Below are positions 1-11,704 of a stretch of DNA of 64,000 nt, in pieces. The DNA is from Diphasiastrum complanatum (taxonomy: Eukaryota > Streptophyta > Lycopodiopsida > Lycopodiales > Lycopodiaceae), in the NCBI GenBank assembly GCA_029204225.1, contig CM055097.1:54904367-54968366 (forward strand), written 5' to 3'. The position numbers and the translations under genes are program-made. Every line of letters begins with the position of its first letter. The stretch's first letter is position 1. Below the pieces are notes generated by a model. That model saw only the letters and a list, made by a program, of their open reading frames with translations, was not told where the DNA came from and searched no databases.

Positions 1-811
1 AATACTATCTACAATGATTGTTATCTAATATAGAACTAATAAAAATGTATAATCATACTAACTTGTGCTCAGTCACCGATTCACAATTGTATATATCAAT
101 AAGTAGAACATCAATCAGTGGTGGGAAGCAATCAATCAATGATCGAGCATTGAAGCTTTTTTAAACTTGTGCAACAAAAGTGCGTGCTTCATGCATTTTG
201 TACTCTGATCTATTTAGATCAATTTTGTTTTCAATCAGGAGTGCAATTTTGCCTCACACTACCGTTACTTCTTGAATTGATGTATTGATTAATCTCACTT
301 CAATCTTACTTGCTATTTGACACACTATCGATCCATTTCTGTTAAGAATCTAGTTTGAAAAATATTCTTAAAATCCAGTATTTTTTTACTGAAAAGAATT
401 TTAGAATGATTCTTATATTTCTTTGAGTTATGTTAAACGTATACTCTAGTGTCCTTTAATTATTAAGTACGGTTTGGATTCTAGTGAATTATGATTGATG
501 AATCATAAGAATTTGAGTATTTATGATTGACGAATCATAAATAAATACCTAATTAATATCAGCAGATTATAAGAAAATGTAATGATTCTTAGTGTATGTT
601 GAGTAATTTTTTTTTTCTATGAGTCAAAAATTTAGATCAGTATCCACATCTCTTTACTCCAATGATTTGAGAACATATGTGTCTCACAAGCATTCTCATA
701 AAATAATTGGTTTTACTTGTGGAGAGTTTATTTAAATTAGGGGATGGTATTTTGCTACAAATTATAGTCTGTAAATGCTTTTGTACAGTTTCCAGACTAG
801 ATCTTCGGTTA

Positions 812-1061
812 TTATAGGGGACAGACGCTTACTAGCGGACTTGTGGATCATGCTTACATAAAACTTGTCTCGCACACAGGCGGACTTCTATTCTGTATTT
901 TTGTCTATGATTGCTTACAAGCATCAGACTACATGTGTATCTTTTTGTCAAGTATCATCTAGAAAGTATATAGTCGCTCTGTGCAACTCCTAGATTAGAG
1001 TAATTAAGCATCCATAACTAATCAAAAATTACAAGAGTGGCAGATTAGCCACGACCTAGAG
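812..1061 (+). repeat. 3' part of a Copia-type LTR
   Basis: This stretch ends directly before a tRNA primer-binding site, so it is read as the end of a 5' LTR on the plus strand. About 240 bp of it recurs in inverted orientation at 42374-42645, with several shared blocks such as TTACTAGCGGACTTG and TTAGCCACGACCTAGAG. The LTR start is not resolved, and the AT-rich sequence from 1 to 811 shows no gene. The LTR end is not the usual CA, so the boundary is uncertain by a few bases. Confidence 0.6.
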
Positions 1062-1074
1062 TGGTATCAGAGCC
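1062..1074 (+). other. Primer-binding site (initiator Met-tRNA type)
   Basis: The sequence TGGTATCAGAGCC matches the 3' end complement of plant initiator Met-tRNA, the standard primer for Copia reverse transcription. It is identical to the site at 19364-19376 in the complete Copia element of this window, and it fixes the orientation of the flanking LTR and Gag remnant. Confidence 0.85.
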
Positions 1075-1175
1075 TACCTATCTTGTCATAATCTGACATA
1101 GCCAAGAAGCTATCAGATCCAAGAGGCCAAGCATTCAAACGAACAATCATCAACAAAAGAACAGACTTCAGAAGC

Positions 1176-1815
1176 AATGGCTTCAATCAGCAGCATACAA
1201 AGCTGATCTGTACAATTCTTGATTCTTCAGGATCTAACTTTCTACCCTGGAAGTTAAGACATCATTGATACTCAAGCGTGAAGGTTTATTCCCCTGGGTG
1301 GATGGCACAGAGGAGATGCCTACAACATCAGGCAAAGAACTATGCGAGTGGAGGGAGAAAAATGATAACGCAGTAGCCTTGCTATCTTCATCCATCGAAG
1401 ATAGTCTCACACTTGACCTGGCTACACTCTCCAAATCTAAGGAGATGTGGGATGCATTACTCACGAGATTTCAAACGAAATCAAGAAGTCAAATAATGAT
1501 GCTGGAATATCAGCTGACAAATTTACAGTGGGATGGGAAAGACCTCACTTCTTTCATAAGAAAGATGAAGGATCTATTTCTATCACTACATAACTCTGGA
1601 GCAGAGAACGTAGTGTCAGCTGAGAAGCAGCTCACCTACCTGTTGAGAGCCTTACCCAGATCTTTCCAGATGATGAGAATTTTGCTCACGAAAGATCCTA
1701 CCATGAACCTCGAAAAGGCAATTGTCGAGATTCGAGAGGAAGTTGAGGCCAGAGAACACCTTGATCACAAAGATGGCTCTGACCAGGCCCTCTACGACAA
1801 CAAAGAAAAATCCAA
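1176..1815 (+). pseudogene. Copia Gag fragment (UBN2-like), broken
   Basis: The frame open from about 1265 reads like the Copia capsid region: an LILKREGLFPW opening, then an SLTLDLATLSKSKEMWDAL block and a LQWDGKDLTSFIRKMKDLF block, followed by an acidic, charged tail. Just upstream, SNFLPWKLR lies in another frame, so there is a frameshift near 1260. Gag would package element RNA in virus-like particles. The fragment has no zinc knuckle, protease or pol downstream. At about 1815 it joins sequence of a Gypsy element in another frame. The 5' LTR and PBS just upstream are consistent with a truncated Copia element. Confidence 0.75.
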
Positions 1816-2150
1816 TGGGAGAGAAAGAATCAATACAGCACCGACTAGGCACTTTACAAGACCTGGACGAGCACCGAATAGCTGCCCTAAATCACCAAGA
1901 AACCCACAAAAGATGCATGAAGGAGATTCATGATTGGAAAATGCGCGATTACTAGTTCAGACAGGGGCAGTTAGTGTTGTTCTACGACACTAGACACGAG
2001 CTGATGCCTCAAAAGTTGGGGCCATGCTGGAACGGTCCATATGTAATAGTGAAACTCTATGAAAATAACACGGTTAAGCTAGCCGAGTTTAACGGTGAAA
2101 TTTTTAAGCACCGAACCAACATAGACAAGATAAAAACTTACCGTAGTTAA
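1816..2150 (+). pseudogene. Ty3/Gypsy integrase C-terminal tail
   Basis: This frame reads LGTLQDLDEHRIAALNHQE, KEIHDWKMRDY, a stop, then FRQGQLVLFYDTRH, LGPCWNGPYVIVKLYENN and a RTNIDKIKTYRS-type end before TAA at 2148-2150. This is the characteristic end of plant Gypsy integrases, the SH3-like C-terminal DNA-binding part after the catalytic core. The catalytic core is missing, and the sequence upstream is Copia Gag, so this is a recombination or insertion junction. One in-frame TAG at about 1953 breaks it, possibly from CAG. Confidence 0.75.
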
Positions 2151-2370
2151 AGAGAAGTCGAAGTCACCTGTACAGTATGTAACACATTTTCCTATTCACC
2201 TTTTCAGGTATCGGAATGATCGACCTAGAGGCATCATGAATACTGGGAACACTCAGAGAATCAAAAGTAGCCCTAGTGACCTTGTACATATACGGTGAAC
2301 GGAAGGGTGCGAAAAACCAACACAAAAATTCATAAAATCAAGAAAAATACAAAAAGGTTATTGTTGGGAT

Positions 2371-3045
2371 ATGGAACTCACCCATGAACTTGGGACATAT
2401 ACGTTGAAGGTAGATGGGGCCTGCAGACATTCAAATAGAGAAGGTGCCATAGGAGCAGTATTGTAGAATTCCAATGGGACTGAACTAGCCAGTATAGGAG
2501 TCCTATTAGGAAAAGGATTCACGAACAACACTGCCGAATACAAAGCCCTTCTAATCGGTCTGCAAATGACCATGCGAGTTGTGCAAACTATAGGCAACCT
2601 CCGAATTATGGGGGATTCACAACTCCTAATCCGAGGTATGACTGGCATATACTGACTCAAAAGCAGGATCTTACAGGCCTATGCAATTGCCATCAACGAA
2701 TACACTAGAGAGTTTTCCCACATCGAATGGATGCATATTCCACGAGCACAGAACCAACATGCTGATAGTCTAGCTGCGATAGCCTACAACCATGATCATT
2801 ACTGGCAATGCGAGCCAGGTAGGGTAGTCATTTCGCCTATAACCATTGCTGCGGAGCTATGGACAATCCTAAAAGCCCAAGCATGGTATGGAGTTCGGTG
2901 GATCAAAAGTCTGATAAACCAAGTAGGTCTAGAGAATCTCCAACTCCTAGTCCAATTACATCAGTTAATGAGCCATGAACTATCTAGAACTTGTTTTAGG
3001 TCACACCATAGTAGCATAACCCATGGGTTAATGCACACGGCCTAA
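2371..3045 (+). pseudogene. RNase H domain (RVT_3 type) downstream of integrase
   Basis: The frame from ATG 2371 reads TYTLKVDGACRHSNREGAIG, GKGFTNNTAEYKALLIGL, MGDSQLLIRGM and HIPRAQNQHADSLAAIA. These are the D, E, D and C-terminal H/D signature blocks of an RNase H1-like domain of the type found in Tat-lineage Gypsy elements as an additional RNase H. Two stops interrupt it: TAG at about 2464, and TGA at about 2655 where family members have arginine. It lies 220 bp after the integrase tail, so it belongs to the same Gypsy element and sits 3' of integrase. The part after about 2830 shows no recognisable domain. Confidence 0.75.
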
Positions 3046-3091
3046 GTACATAGTAAAACCCTGCCATAGCATAAACCTGATAGATACACAC

Positions 3092-3106
3092 GGAAGGGGA
3101 GAGGGG
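3092..3106 (+). other. Polypurine tract candidate
   Basis: A 15-base all-purine run (GGAAGGGGAGAGGGG) is followed at once by TGTACAGC. A polypurine tract directly before TG is the usual start of a 3' LTR, so a Gypsy 3' LTR may begin at 3107. No second LTR copy was found to confirm it. Confidence 0.45.
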
Positions 3107-3178
3107 TGTACAGCTTAAAGATTTTTTGTACATTCAACACATTGTATATTCATGTAAATAAATGCTAAAACACAGGTG

Positions 3179-4179
3179 ATGGAATTCACTGCTAAAAAGA
3201 GAATGGAAGACCCACAAAGCAGTAATCAGCCCGAGCAACGCCATAGAAAACTGATGAGGTTTGTACTGAAGGAAGATAGAGGACCGACATAGAAATCCAA
3301 CGTCTGAAAGAAGAATTGAAGAAACAAAAGAACCTACAAATCAGAGCCACTAACGAGCTGGTTAGCACCAATAAGGAGCGAGATACCTGGAAGCAGAAGT
3401 ACAATGACCTCAAGGAGGCTAGTGAAAGACGGCAGATAAGCCATAGGGAGGGGTATAAAGGGCAAGAAAAGATCCTAGCCAACACCAAGGTGAAACTAGT
3501 TGCAACTGAAACTATCGTAGCCATGCTAGCTAGGCAATTACATGAGTATCAGAAAAAAGAAGCTGCAAGAGGACCAATCAAGCCTCAGAGTTCCCGCAAC
3601 CCTTTACCCGCTTACCCTGTACACCGCAAGGAAATTTTGTCGGACACTCTGTTCTACAAAAATTTTGATGCTTACAGCTTATATCTACCGCCCATGGAGT
3701 TTCCGCTAGATATCCAGGTTTTTGAGCTACAGCCATCCACGAGTTCCGCCCTCATATTCACATGGCCACTCATCCCAGGTAGTTTTGAAAACTACAAATA
3801 TTCCTGCGAGATCTTATGTAGGTTCTCAGTTATTGTCGCGCAACAGAAAGATGATATCATTAGATTGGCCGGCCACTATGCCTACTGCCTGCAGAATTGG
3901 TTATTACAACCTTGGGGCACTAAGACTAAACCCACCAGGATTCACCTTACCAAATGGTGGTACAACCCCAATGAGTCCATGGAGTCAGGAGCGGACCTAG
4001 CATTGTACCTGCGGATGCGTGACAGAACTTCCAGGGAACGCAAAACCCTAAATGAGATGTTTTATTTTAAGTTCCTGGAAGGTGTCGATCCAGCCCTTGT
4101 GGATGTGGCAGAAGTGGACCCCAATTACACCGGAGAGTTGAAAAACCAACAGACAGAAATGTGCAGGAATGCACTGTAA
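3179..4179 (+). CDS. Unknown ORF with N-terminal coiled coil, retroelement-associated
   Basis: I do not recognise this protein. ATG 3179 starts a frame that stops at about 3279. The frame open from about 3280 to TAA 4179 (roughly 300 codons) appears to continue it after a one-base shift. The first about 100 residues are strongly charged and helical (IQRLKEELKKQKN, KERDTWKQKYNDLKEASERR), typical of a coiled coil. Then comes a proline-containing segment and a globular part rich in aromatic residues (WPLIPGSFENYKY, LQNWLLQPWG, IHLTKWWYNPNES). No zinc knuckle, protease or RT motif is visible. It follows the Gypsy integrase tail and RNase H on the same strand and lies just after a polypurine tract, so it may be an extra ORF of that element or lie within its LTR. 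A host gene is less likely. Confidence 0.45.
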
Positions 4180-4405
4180 CCACCCACCTCACTATTATGC
4201 ATCATACACTAGACACGGTATGGTGAGCATCTGTTGCAAGTCTCAGTTTCTACACATACATCTTTATTGCATCTCTATAAAAACTTTGAGCTGCATTTGG
4301 GCATTTGCTAACTTCTATGGGCATAAATGAATGTATAGACGCATAGTTGAGGGGGGGTTGAGAGAGGAAAAAGTGGGAACAAAAACAGTGCAGTGGGGTG
4401 GGGAG

Positions 4406-4620
4406 TGACTCCATCGCCCAATGGGTAAGGCACAGAAGAAAAATATATAAAAAAAGAAAAAGAAAAAGAAAAACAGAAAAAGAGAGAGAAAGAAAGACTG
4501 AGAGAAAAGTAAGAGAAAAAAAAAAAAAAAACTTCAACCGTCTCTATCAGATCTCGAACCAATTTGTGAGGACGAGTGACGCCTCGCACATCCATAAGAG
4601 GTGAGGATGATTTTCCTAAT
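4406..4620 (+). repeat. tRNA-Arg-like (SINE-like) repeat split by a purine microsatellite
   Basis: GACTCCATCGCCCAATGGGT followed by AAGGCAC (4407-4433) closely resembles the 5' half of a eukaryotic tRNA-Arg with its A box. A B-box-like TCTCGAACC lies at 4552-4560. Between them is a 100-base purine tract of (GA)/(A)n with a 16-base A run. A and B boxes are normally 30-60 bases apart, so this looks like a tRNA-derived retroposon expanded by a microsatellite, or a chance A-box match. It cannot fold as a functional tRNA. Confidence 0.35.
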
Positions 4621-5438
4621 TGATTCCATAGACTAGCGGAAAACTAGTACTTCCTAGCATCTTGTGTATTGGATCTTAGGACAGTAAGTTGTCCTACATG
4701 GACTACTGTCAGAATACAGGGTTTGAGAGAAGAGTCAGTACACAAAGGAGACCAGATGGTTATTCCCTGGTGACTCCATTCTTAGAGAGTATAAGTTGAA
4801 TGTCTAAACAAAAAAAGAATTGATCATCACCAGTCTGGACCTGTTTTAGAGTTGGGGCACTAAAGCCTCATTGCGTATGCATTCATACACACATCAATGA
4901 CATGGTGTTAGACACAATACTGATGATTTGCATCCATATCATCCCATCTCCAATCCTGAGATTTGCATTTGCATATCCCTCCATGCATGGGTCCGAAAGT
5001 GGGCATTGCTTTACATATGATGGAATTGGGAGCATTTGCCATTTAGGTCACAGGTGGGTTTTTGCAGGTATGAAGACACCAAATTGTTCAAAGATGTTGC
5101 GGTCAAATCCAATCCGGTTGCATATAGATCCTAAGGGCTAAATCGATGGCCTTTGGGTAGCTGTTGTTGAAGCCATCCTACGAACTCACTATGGTTAGCA
5201 TCACCTAGCAAGGGTGCTGAGCCCACTAACTTGATCCACCACCAGGAGCTGGTCTGCAAAACCAGAGACTCTGGGTCCGCCATATGGGGACCATACTACC
5301 TAGTGGTAGATACCAATGTTAGCCGATATTTCCGCACGAAAAATCGGGCTAATATTGAAGTTTGAGTTTGCAATAATTGAAAAAACCGACATGTAAAGCC
5401 CGGTTATTAGAGAAAAATCGGCACAAATTGGCCTTAGA

Positions 5439-5602
5439 ATTGGGTCCCAGCCCGCCCTAAAGTGGCTAGACACAGTTTAAAAGGAACAAATTGACTTTTC
5501 AAAAAAACCGTCAAAAATATTTTGTGGTCAAGTTTTGTAAGACCGAGCCAAAAGTGTCGGTCCACCTAGTATTGGGTCCCAGCCCGCCCTAAATGAGGCT
5601 AG
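5439..5602. repeat. Short direct duplication
   Basis: The block TTGGGTCCCAGCCCGCCCTA is followed by AA and GGCTAGA-like sequence at 5440-5470 and again at 5572-5602, about 132 bases apart. The flanks share further words such as AAAAATCGGC-type and GGCCTTAGAA. It reads as an imperfect tandem duplication inside decayed repeat sequence. Confidence 0.6.
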
Positions 5603-7399
5603 AGCAAATTCTGCGGCCTTAGAAATGGCCGGTAAATATTTTACGGCTTTTCAAAAAATGGCCAGTTGTAAAAAAATAGTCGGTATGACCGTGCTAAAAT
5701 CTCACCATGTATAGAGTCCATTTTTACTAATATATGATCACTCAGTGTATTTTTCAGGGAAACCATGTTGTCGTGGGAGCCCTAGTCATGAATGCCGAAA
5801 AAGTCAACCACAGAAGAAAAAACCGAGAAAGAAAAGTTTCGGGTAAAAACGGGATCGGAAAATATGGATTCAGTGTCAAGGAGTCACAGAAACCCTAACG
5901 GCAAAGTTTGGGCAATTTACGGGCAATTAACAAAATGTGCGGGCCAAGTGGTTACCCAACAGGCCAAAAATCCTGACAAATGAGCAATAGGCGCACGGCC
6001 CTTGAAAAAACGAAGAAAGGCCAAAAATGAAGGTACCCAAAGAAAAAGTGAAGGCCGCCTACTAAAAATAGGGGTTGAAAAAGGGCCTCACCCAAAATTT
6101 GGATATTAAATGCCAAAACACCTTGGAGGCTAAAAAATTTGGGAGGTACACCCACTAGCCATTGACATTTTTGGGCTTCTAGGGTGTACAAAAGGGGAAA
6201 CTTGAATGGCCTCCCTAGCCTTTGACAAAAATGGCATCTTGGCTAGTTTTGGAAGAGAGCCTTGAATGCACCACTCCCCCACTCTCTTATGGTGGCCACT
6301 AGGTGTACTATCAAATGGGTTGAGGACAAATGGCAAAGAGGGCTTGAAGGGCATGAAAATTGGCAAAGCCTCATTTTGAAGGGGGACACTTGGGTTTTCC
6401 TATAAAAAGGAGCCAACTCTTTGTATTTGTGGATGTGTGTAAGTTGGATGTTGAGAGTTAAAAGTCATGTTGAGAATTAGTAGTTTTTTATCTTTATTGT
6501 CTTGAGTGGCATGGAGAGCTTCATTGCCTTGTTTAAGAGTTGGATGAGCATAGTGTTAGTAATTCTTGTTGTCTTGTCTTGTAGTTGTTGGGTTAAGCAT
6601 GAAGTGATTTGGAGTGTAGTTGTCTTTTGTAGTGTTCCCATGGTAGTTGGTTGCTTGAGAGAATTAGTTCACTTGAATGTTGGTTGCTAAATGAGTTGCT
6701 TCTTGGTTGAGGGTTGTGTGGTCCTCACTAGTATGCTTTCATCTTTATGAAAGAATGATAGTTGTTTGTAAGGAATTGCTTTTGGTTGGCGAATTCTTTG
6801 ATTGAATATACTGTTTGTGGTTGGAGGGATTGTTTGATACCAGGTGTTCGTGGGATGTTGGGAGGCTTGCCCTTTTTGGTTATGTCAGGGTTTCACCAAA
6901 GTGCTTACATTGTGTGAGTGATGAAAGTTGATTATTCGAGAGGATGGCGTGTCTTCCAGCTTGTTGTTTTTTTTTATATCATATTGTGTGTGAAACTCAC
7001 GTGTGTTGGGTGATTGAGTGTAGCATGAGGAGGTGGTCATATCATGTTGATTGATGAGAAGTGTTCGAATTGGTTAGTCCCTGTTTGAAAATGTGTGATC
7101 ACGTCCTTGGTTCACTTCAATTCTTGCATGATTACTTTCTGAGCAACCCTTTTTGAGTTTGAAGCCTTCACTGCTATGCGGGTTGCATAAAGTCATGACC
7201 CATTGTCGGTGGATCTGCCATGTCCCAGTGCATCAAAAGCAATCTATATCAAACTGTTAGAGGCCTCATCACTCTGTCTGTGGTTTGCTAGCAGTCTATT
7301 GCGACTTTCTAAGGGCAGTATCAGTAAAAATCAGATTATGAGATCTGTTTTGCGGCCCTGAACCCACTATTTGGGATCTAGCAGACCCGTTGCAGCTTG

Positions 7400-7510
7400 C
7401 CCTGCTTGTCTGCGGCCACCTGTGGGCTGCCTGCCTGCCTGTGGACCTGTTGTTTTTCAGCCTACCTGCGGCCACCTGTGGGCTGCCTCCCTGCCTACGA
7501 CCTACCTGCC
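7400..7510. repeat. CTGC-rich imperfect tandem repeat
   Basis: The phrase CTGCGGCCACCTGTGGGCTG followed by CCT(G/C)CCTGCCT occurs at about 7410-7442 and 7468-7498, with GACC(T)GCC variants around it. The open frames across it come from the repeat composition and are not a gene. Confidence 0.6.
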
Positions 7511-9419
7511 TAACTGCGACCTGCCAACAAGCCATTTATAGCTTGTTATCACTGCCTGCGACCCGCCCATTTCCCTGGTCTGCCTGCGGTTTTCAGACTT
7601 GTGTGCAGCCTCAGCCTGTCTACGGCCAGTCAGCCCTCCTCCTTCTTTCTATGCCTCTGCTACCGTTTTTGCAGTTGTCATGTTTGAGTGAGATCTCTGA
7701 TGTCTGCCACAGACCTGTCACCGTTTTCACAGTCTAATTACAGCCCTCTATGGTCTGGAAATATGTCTCTCAGTCTACAACAACCCGTGACTCTTCACAA
7801 TAACCAGTACGAGGGTTTTTCCAAGGCTAATTTGCTGATTCACAAGACAATCCAACAATCTGTGAGTGTAAAGCAAGTGGCAAACAAAACACAACCTGGA
7901 GTTTTAGAAGCAGCATTCATGACTAGTACTTCAACGATTTCCGGTCACCTATATTCGCACTGAGGTATGGGTTTACCTCACATCAATTTTTACTCTCGTG
8001 TTTACTTGCTTTCAATTAGAATGTGGGTGCTTGACGTCCGTACTTGCTTTTGCTCATTGAATGAATGATAGGATACTGAGAATGCATTGTGTAATTGTAT
8101 GAGGACCTAATCATTTCAATAATTCCGCATTTGCCATGTCCCTATCGGGACCTAAATGATTGTGATCCTTTCCTTGAACAAGTAGACATTGGGATCAGGT
8201 CTATGCGTATTTGTGGGTTTACCGGTAGTATGAACTCAGAATCACTTGCTTGCAATGAGAATGTTGTTTGCTTGACTTCAGTAATTGCAAGTACCTAACT
8301 AGTGAATGGATTGTCGTAGAGTATGGGTCGATTGTGCATTATAGTGAATCGTTTTTCAGCACGAATTCAAATTCAGTCCGGAATCGTAATATTTTATAAA
8401 CAGATGCGGCATGGTTAATTAGAATGATGATTGCCTATTTCCAACTTGTTTAAGGAAAGTGTTAATAAATAAATTTTGTTTCGTACTGATTTAGAATGTG
8501 TTGTACGAAGAGAATTGTAGGTTGGGTAGTTTATATTTTGCTGAGTTAGATTTATTAAACGGCTATAAGGAATCATCAAGTTTTTTGAAGTGTTTCTTAT
8601 GGTGTTTGTGATTATGAAGCGTATTAATTGGACCCGACCTCTGTGAAACACCAGAGCAGGCCGTCCACCATCCGTGGCTGAAGTACACCGCCTTGGTTAA
8701 AGCGTCATACTAGTCACACCTGCCGTCGAAACTGTTTAGCGAAATACCTAGACCCGACGGTCGGCGAAAATACCGCCACTTAGCAAACAAAGCGGTGCGT
8801 ATAACTTGCACCCCACGAGCACATCATAGACAGTAAATCAGTTTCCAGCCCATGTAAGATCTTTACCAACTGTAAGTCGAATTCACTGGGGAAAGAGACA
8901 TTAGCGCTCAGAAGTTTTTGCGAAACCATAATTCTAGGAAGCTAGTGAATCATTGAACCAAAAGTATTAGCACCCCCTCCTTGCAACCGTATCCTTGAGA
9001 GCTTGAAAAACTCTCATTGGTTGGGGAGCACGGGGTAACAGAGGAAGCCCCCAGGATTGGATGTGGCAGGACCTTCGTTACTCACGTAGGGCATAGCCAC
9101 CATCAATAGTGGTGCCTCTTGACTTTTTTAGGACGTTTTGGTTGGACCAATCCCCTGCCAAAAATGGCCCTAACAGATAGCACTGAATTGATCATTTGTA
9201 GGGCAAAGCATTTATTATCCAAATTCAAATTAGATAAAGTAGGCCCATGATTGGTAGGCCCATGTGATTAGTATGTCGATGATTGTCAAGGATGCCTTCA
9301 TTGCATTAACTCGCGAGACCTATCACTTGCTCCAAAAAGTGAGAAATGTACTACCATAAGTATTGTATTGGAAATATAAATTAGGAGTAATAAAATCCAC
9401 AAAGATTGACCCAAAAGGT

Positions 9420-10560
9420 ACTATGGAAAATGGGTTCTTCTTTTGTACCACCAAAACATGCTTTTAGCCTGTATACTCCCTCTTGATCTCATGCTCATCA
9501 CAAAAAGCCTTAAACTTGGTAGATATGTACTCTCCACCATTGTCACTTCTCAAGCACTTGATCTTTGTGAAAAAATGGTTCTCCCTTGCATTCTTGAACT
9601 CAGCAAAGGCATCATACACTTCATCTTTGCTCTTTAGTAGATAGATCCAACAAAATCCATCAATAAAGTTACATACATAGTAATTCCATGAATATCCGAA
9701 TGTACAATTTGAAAAGGCTTTCTAGATGTAGATCTAGCATAAGGTAGCCTATGTGACTTTGACAAAGCACAAGACTCACAAGCATGATTGATGCTACTTA
9801 AGGAACTTGGAAGACAATCACAAATTGCTTCCTAGCCATTATCTCTAATGACTTGAAGCTAGGGTGTCCCATCCTTTTATGTCAAACCTCTTGAATAGAC
9901 ATTTGCTCTCTTGCAACACATCCAACTTGGTTAGCAATAACACAAGCATCTAGTTTGAACAATTTTCCTTGTCTTTTATCTTTGTAATCAAGATGTCCTT
10001 CCTTTTGATCATACAAGTGTCTCCATAAATCTCCACTTTGAGACCTTTACTTAGCAATTGACTCACACTAAGTAAGTTATTGGTAATAGATGGAATGAAC
10101 AAAACATCCTCCAAATGAACATTCCTATTTGTAGAGAGAAAAATAGAAATTGTGCCAATCCCTTTGATTGCACACTCACCATCATTGGCTGTGTAGATCA
10201 CCCTCTTGTCATCTCCAAATGCCAACAAAGAAGTGAAATACTCTTTGTAAAAAGTCATGTGTGAACTTGCTCCACTATCAATCCACCATGGATCTAGATC
10301 TCCATCATTAGCAAGCATACATGAAGACATCACAAAAGCATCATCATTTGTATTTTGAACATCCAATCCATCCTCATCAAGAGTTAGATTACCTTGCTTG
10401 TCTCCTTGATCTCTCTTCTTCTTGTAGCACTCACTTGCAAAGTGTCCTTTGATGCCACAATAGAAGCACTTGAGCTTTGACCTATCTTTCCTTTTTCCAT
10501 TTGAAGAAGCGTCCCCTTGATCTTGCCTTTTAGACTACTTACTTTTGTTTTTGCCCATTA
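9420..10560 (-). pseudogene. Copia Gag zinc knuckle, protease and integrase start, degenerate
   Basis: On the minus strand, read from 10560 down, there is a CCHC zinc knuckle (CFYCGIKGHFASEC, about 10470-10430) and an aspartic protease with WWIDSGASSHMTF (about 10290-10255). These are followed by the DVLFIPSITNNLLSVSQLL region, which stays open to 9950. Beyond 9950 only a GAG-pre-integrase echo (KRMGHPSFKSLE) and an integrase echo (about 9600-9440, EHEIKREYTG) remain, broken by many stops. RT and RNase H are absent. Together with the PBS at 11221-11236 this is a truncated minus-strand Copia element. Most of Gag is not recognisable between 10560 and 11220. Confidence 0.85.
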
Positions 10561-11220
10561 GAGGAGTTTTGAGCTCCAAAAAGACCCTTTAAGAATTCGT
10601 GCAAGATGTAGTTTATATATTTAAAATATTATAACACTAATACTTTTGACTTGCCATAACTTTTTAATCGTAGCTCAGAAGTATGTCATGTAACATATCA
10701 TTACTCTTTTGAAATACAGCAAAAGGTTCCAAAAAGAAATCACAAAGATATGGAACCTCTCAATTCTTTTCTAGCACTTATATCAAGCAAATCAACACAT
10801 AGAATAGTGAAATCTTGATCAACCTATGATCTATCCTCAATCTAATGACTCCTACCACTTCCTAAGATTGAAACACACTCAAATGAAGTTCAGTAACCTC
10901 ACTAAATAGAGATCCAATCGAAATTAGGATTTTGACAAAATCACAAATTCTGCATGCAATTGCCTATAACTTGATATGCAATCTTGTAGCCACCACTTAG
11001 GCTTTTCTAATGCATCAAAAATTGGAAATCTAGTATGTAAGATGTGAAATCAGAATTAATCAAGTATATAAACCTAATTTGATTTTTGATCTACAAAAGA
11101 TCCAATCTACATATGCAAAGAACTCGGTTTTTGAGTAGAATTCAATCTAGCATGCTCTAGCATTGATATCTCCTCCAAATCCTTGATAGATGTAATTGCT
11201 TCCTTCATTACTTGAAATAC

Positions 11221-11236
11221 AAGAGCTCTAATACCA
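11221..11236 (-). other. Primer-binding site of minus-strand Copia
   Basis: On the minus strand the sequence is TGGTATTAGAGCTCTT, a one-base variant of the usual TGGTATCAGAGC. It is directly preceded by CTTCACA, the same way the site at 19364 is preceded by TTTTCACA. This marks the end of a 5' LTR on the minus strand. Confidence 0.75.

Positions 11237-11704
<468 letters not shown>

Larger units (their letters stand above)
4621..9419. other. Non-coding repeat-derived region
   Basis: No gene is recognisable on either strand; the short open frames lack any motif. Landmarks are a duplicated segment at 5439-5602, a TATA-like CCTATAAAAAGG at about 6399-6411 that could be an LTR promoter, CTGC-rich repeats at 7400-7510, and a locally GC-richer stretch at 8640-8830. 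The region may be decayed LTR sequence, but no paired ends were found. Confidence 0.5.

Noticed and set aside
4406-4480. A functional tRNA-Arg gene
   Set aside because: Only the D-arm half matches. The anticodon arm, T arm and acceptor 3' strand are not present in a foldable arrangement.
4308-4595. Phe/Leu/Ser-rich open frames on the minus strand
   Set aside because: They are translations of the purine-rich tract at 4437-4530 in reverse and have no other support.
7390-7963. Cys/Leu-rich open frames as a possible secreted protein
   Set aside because: They arise from the CTGC repeat and have no conserved motif or consistent start.
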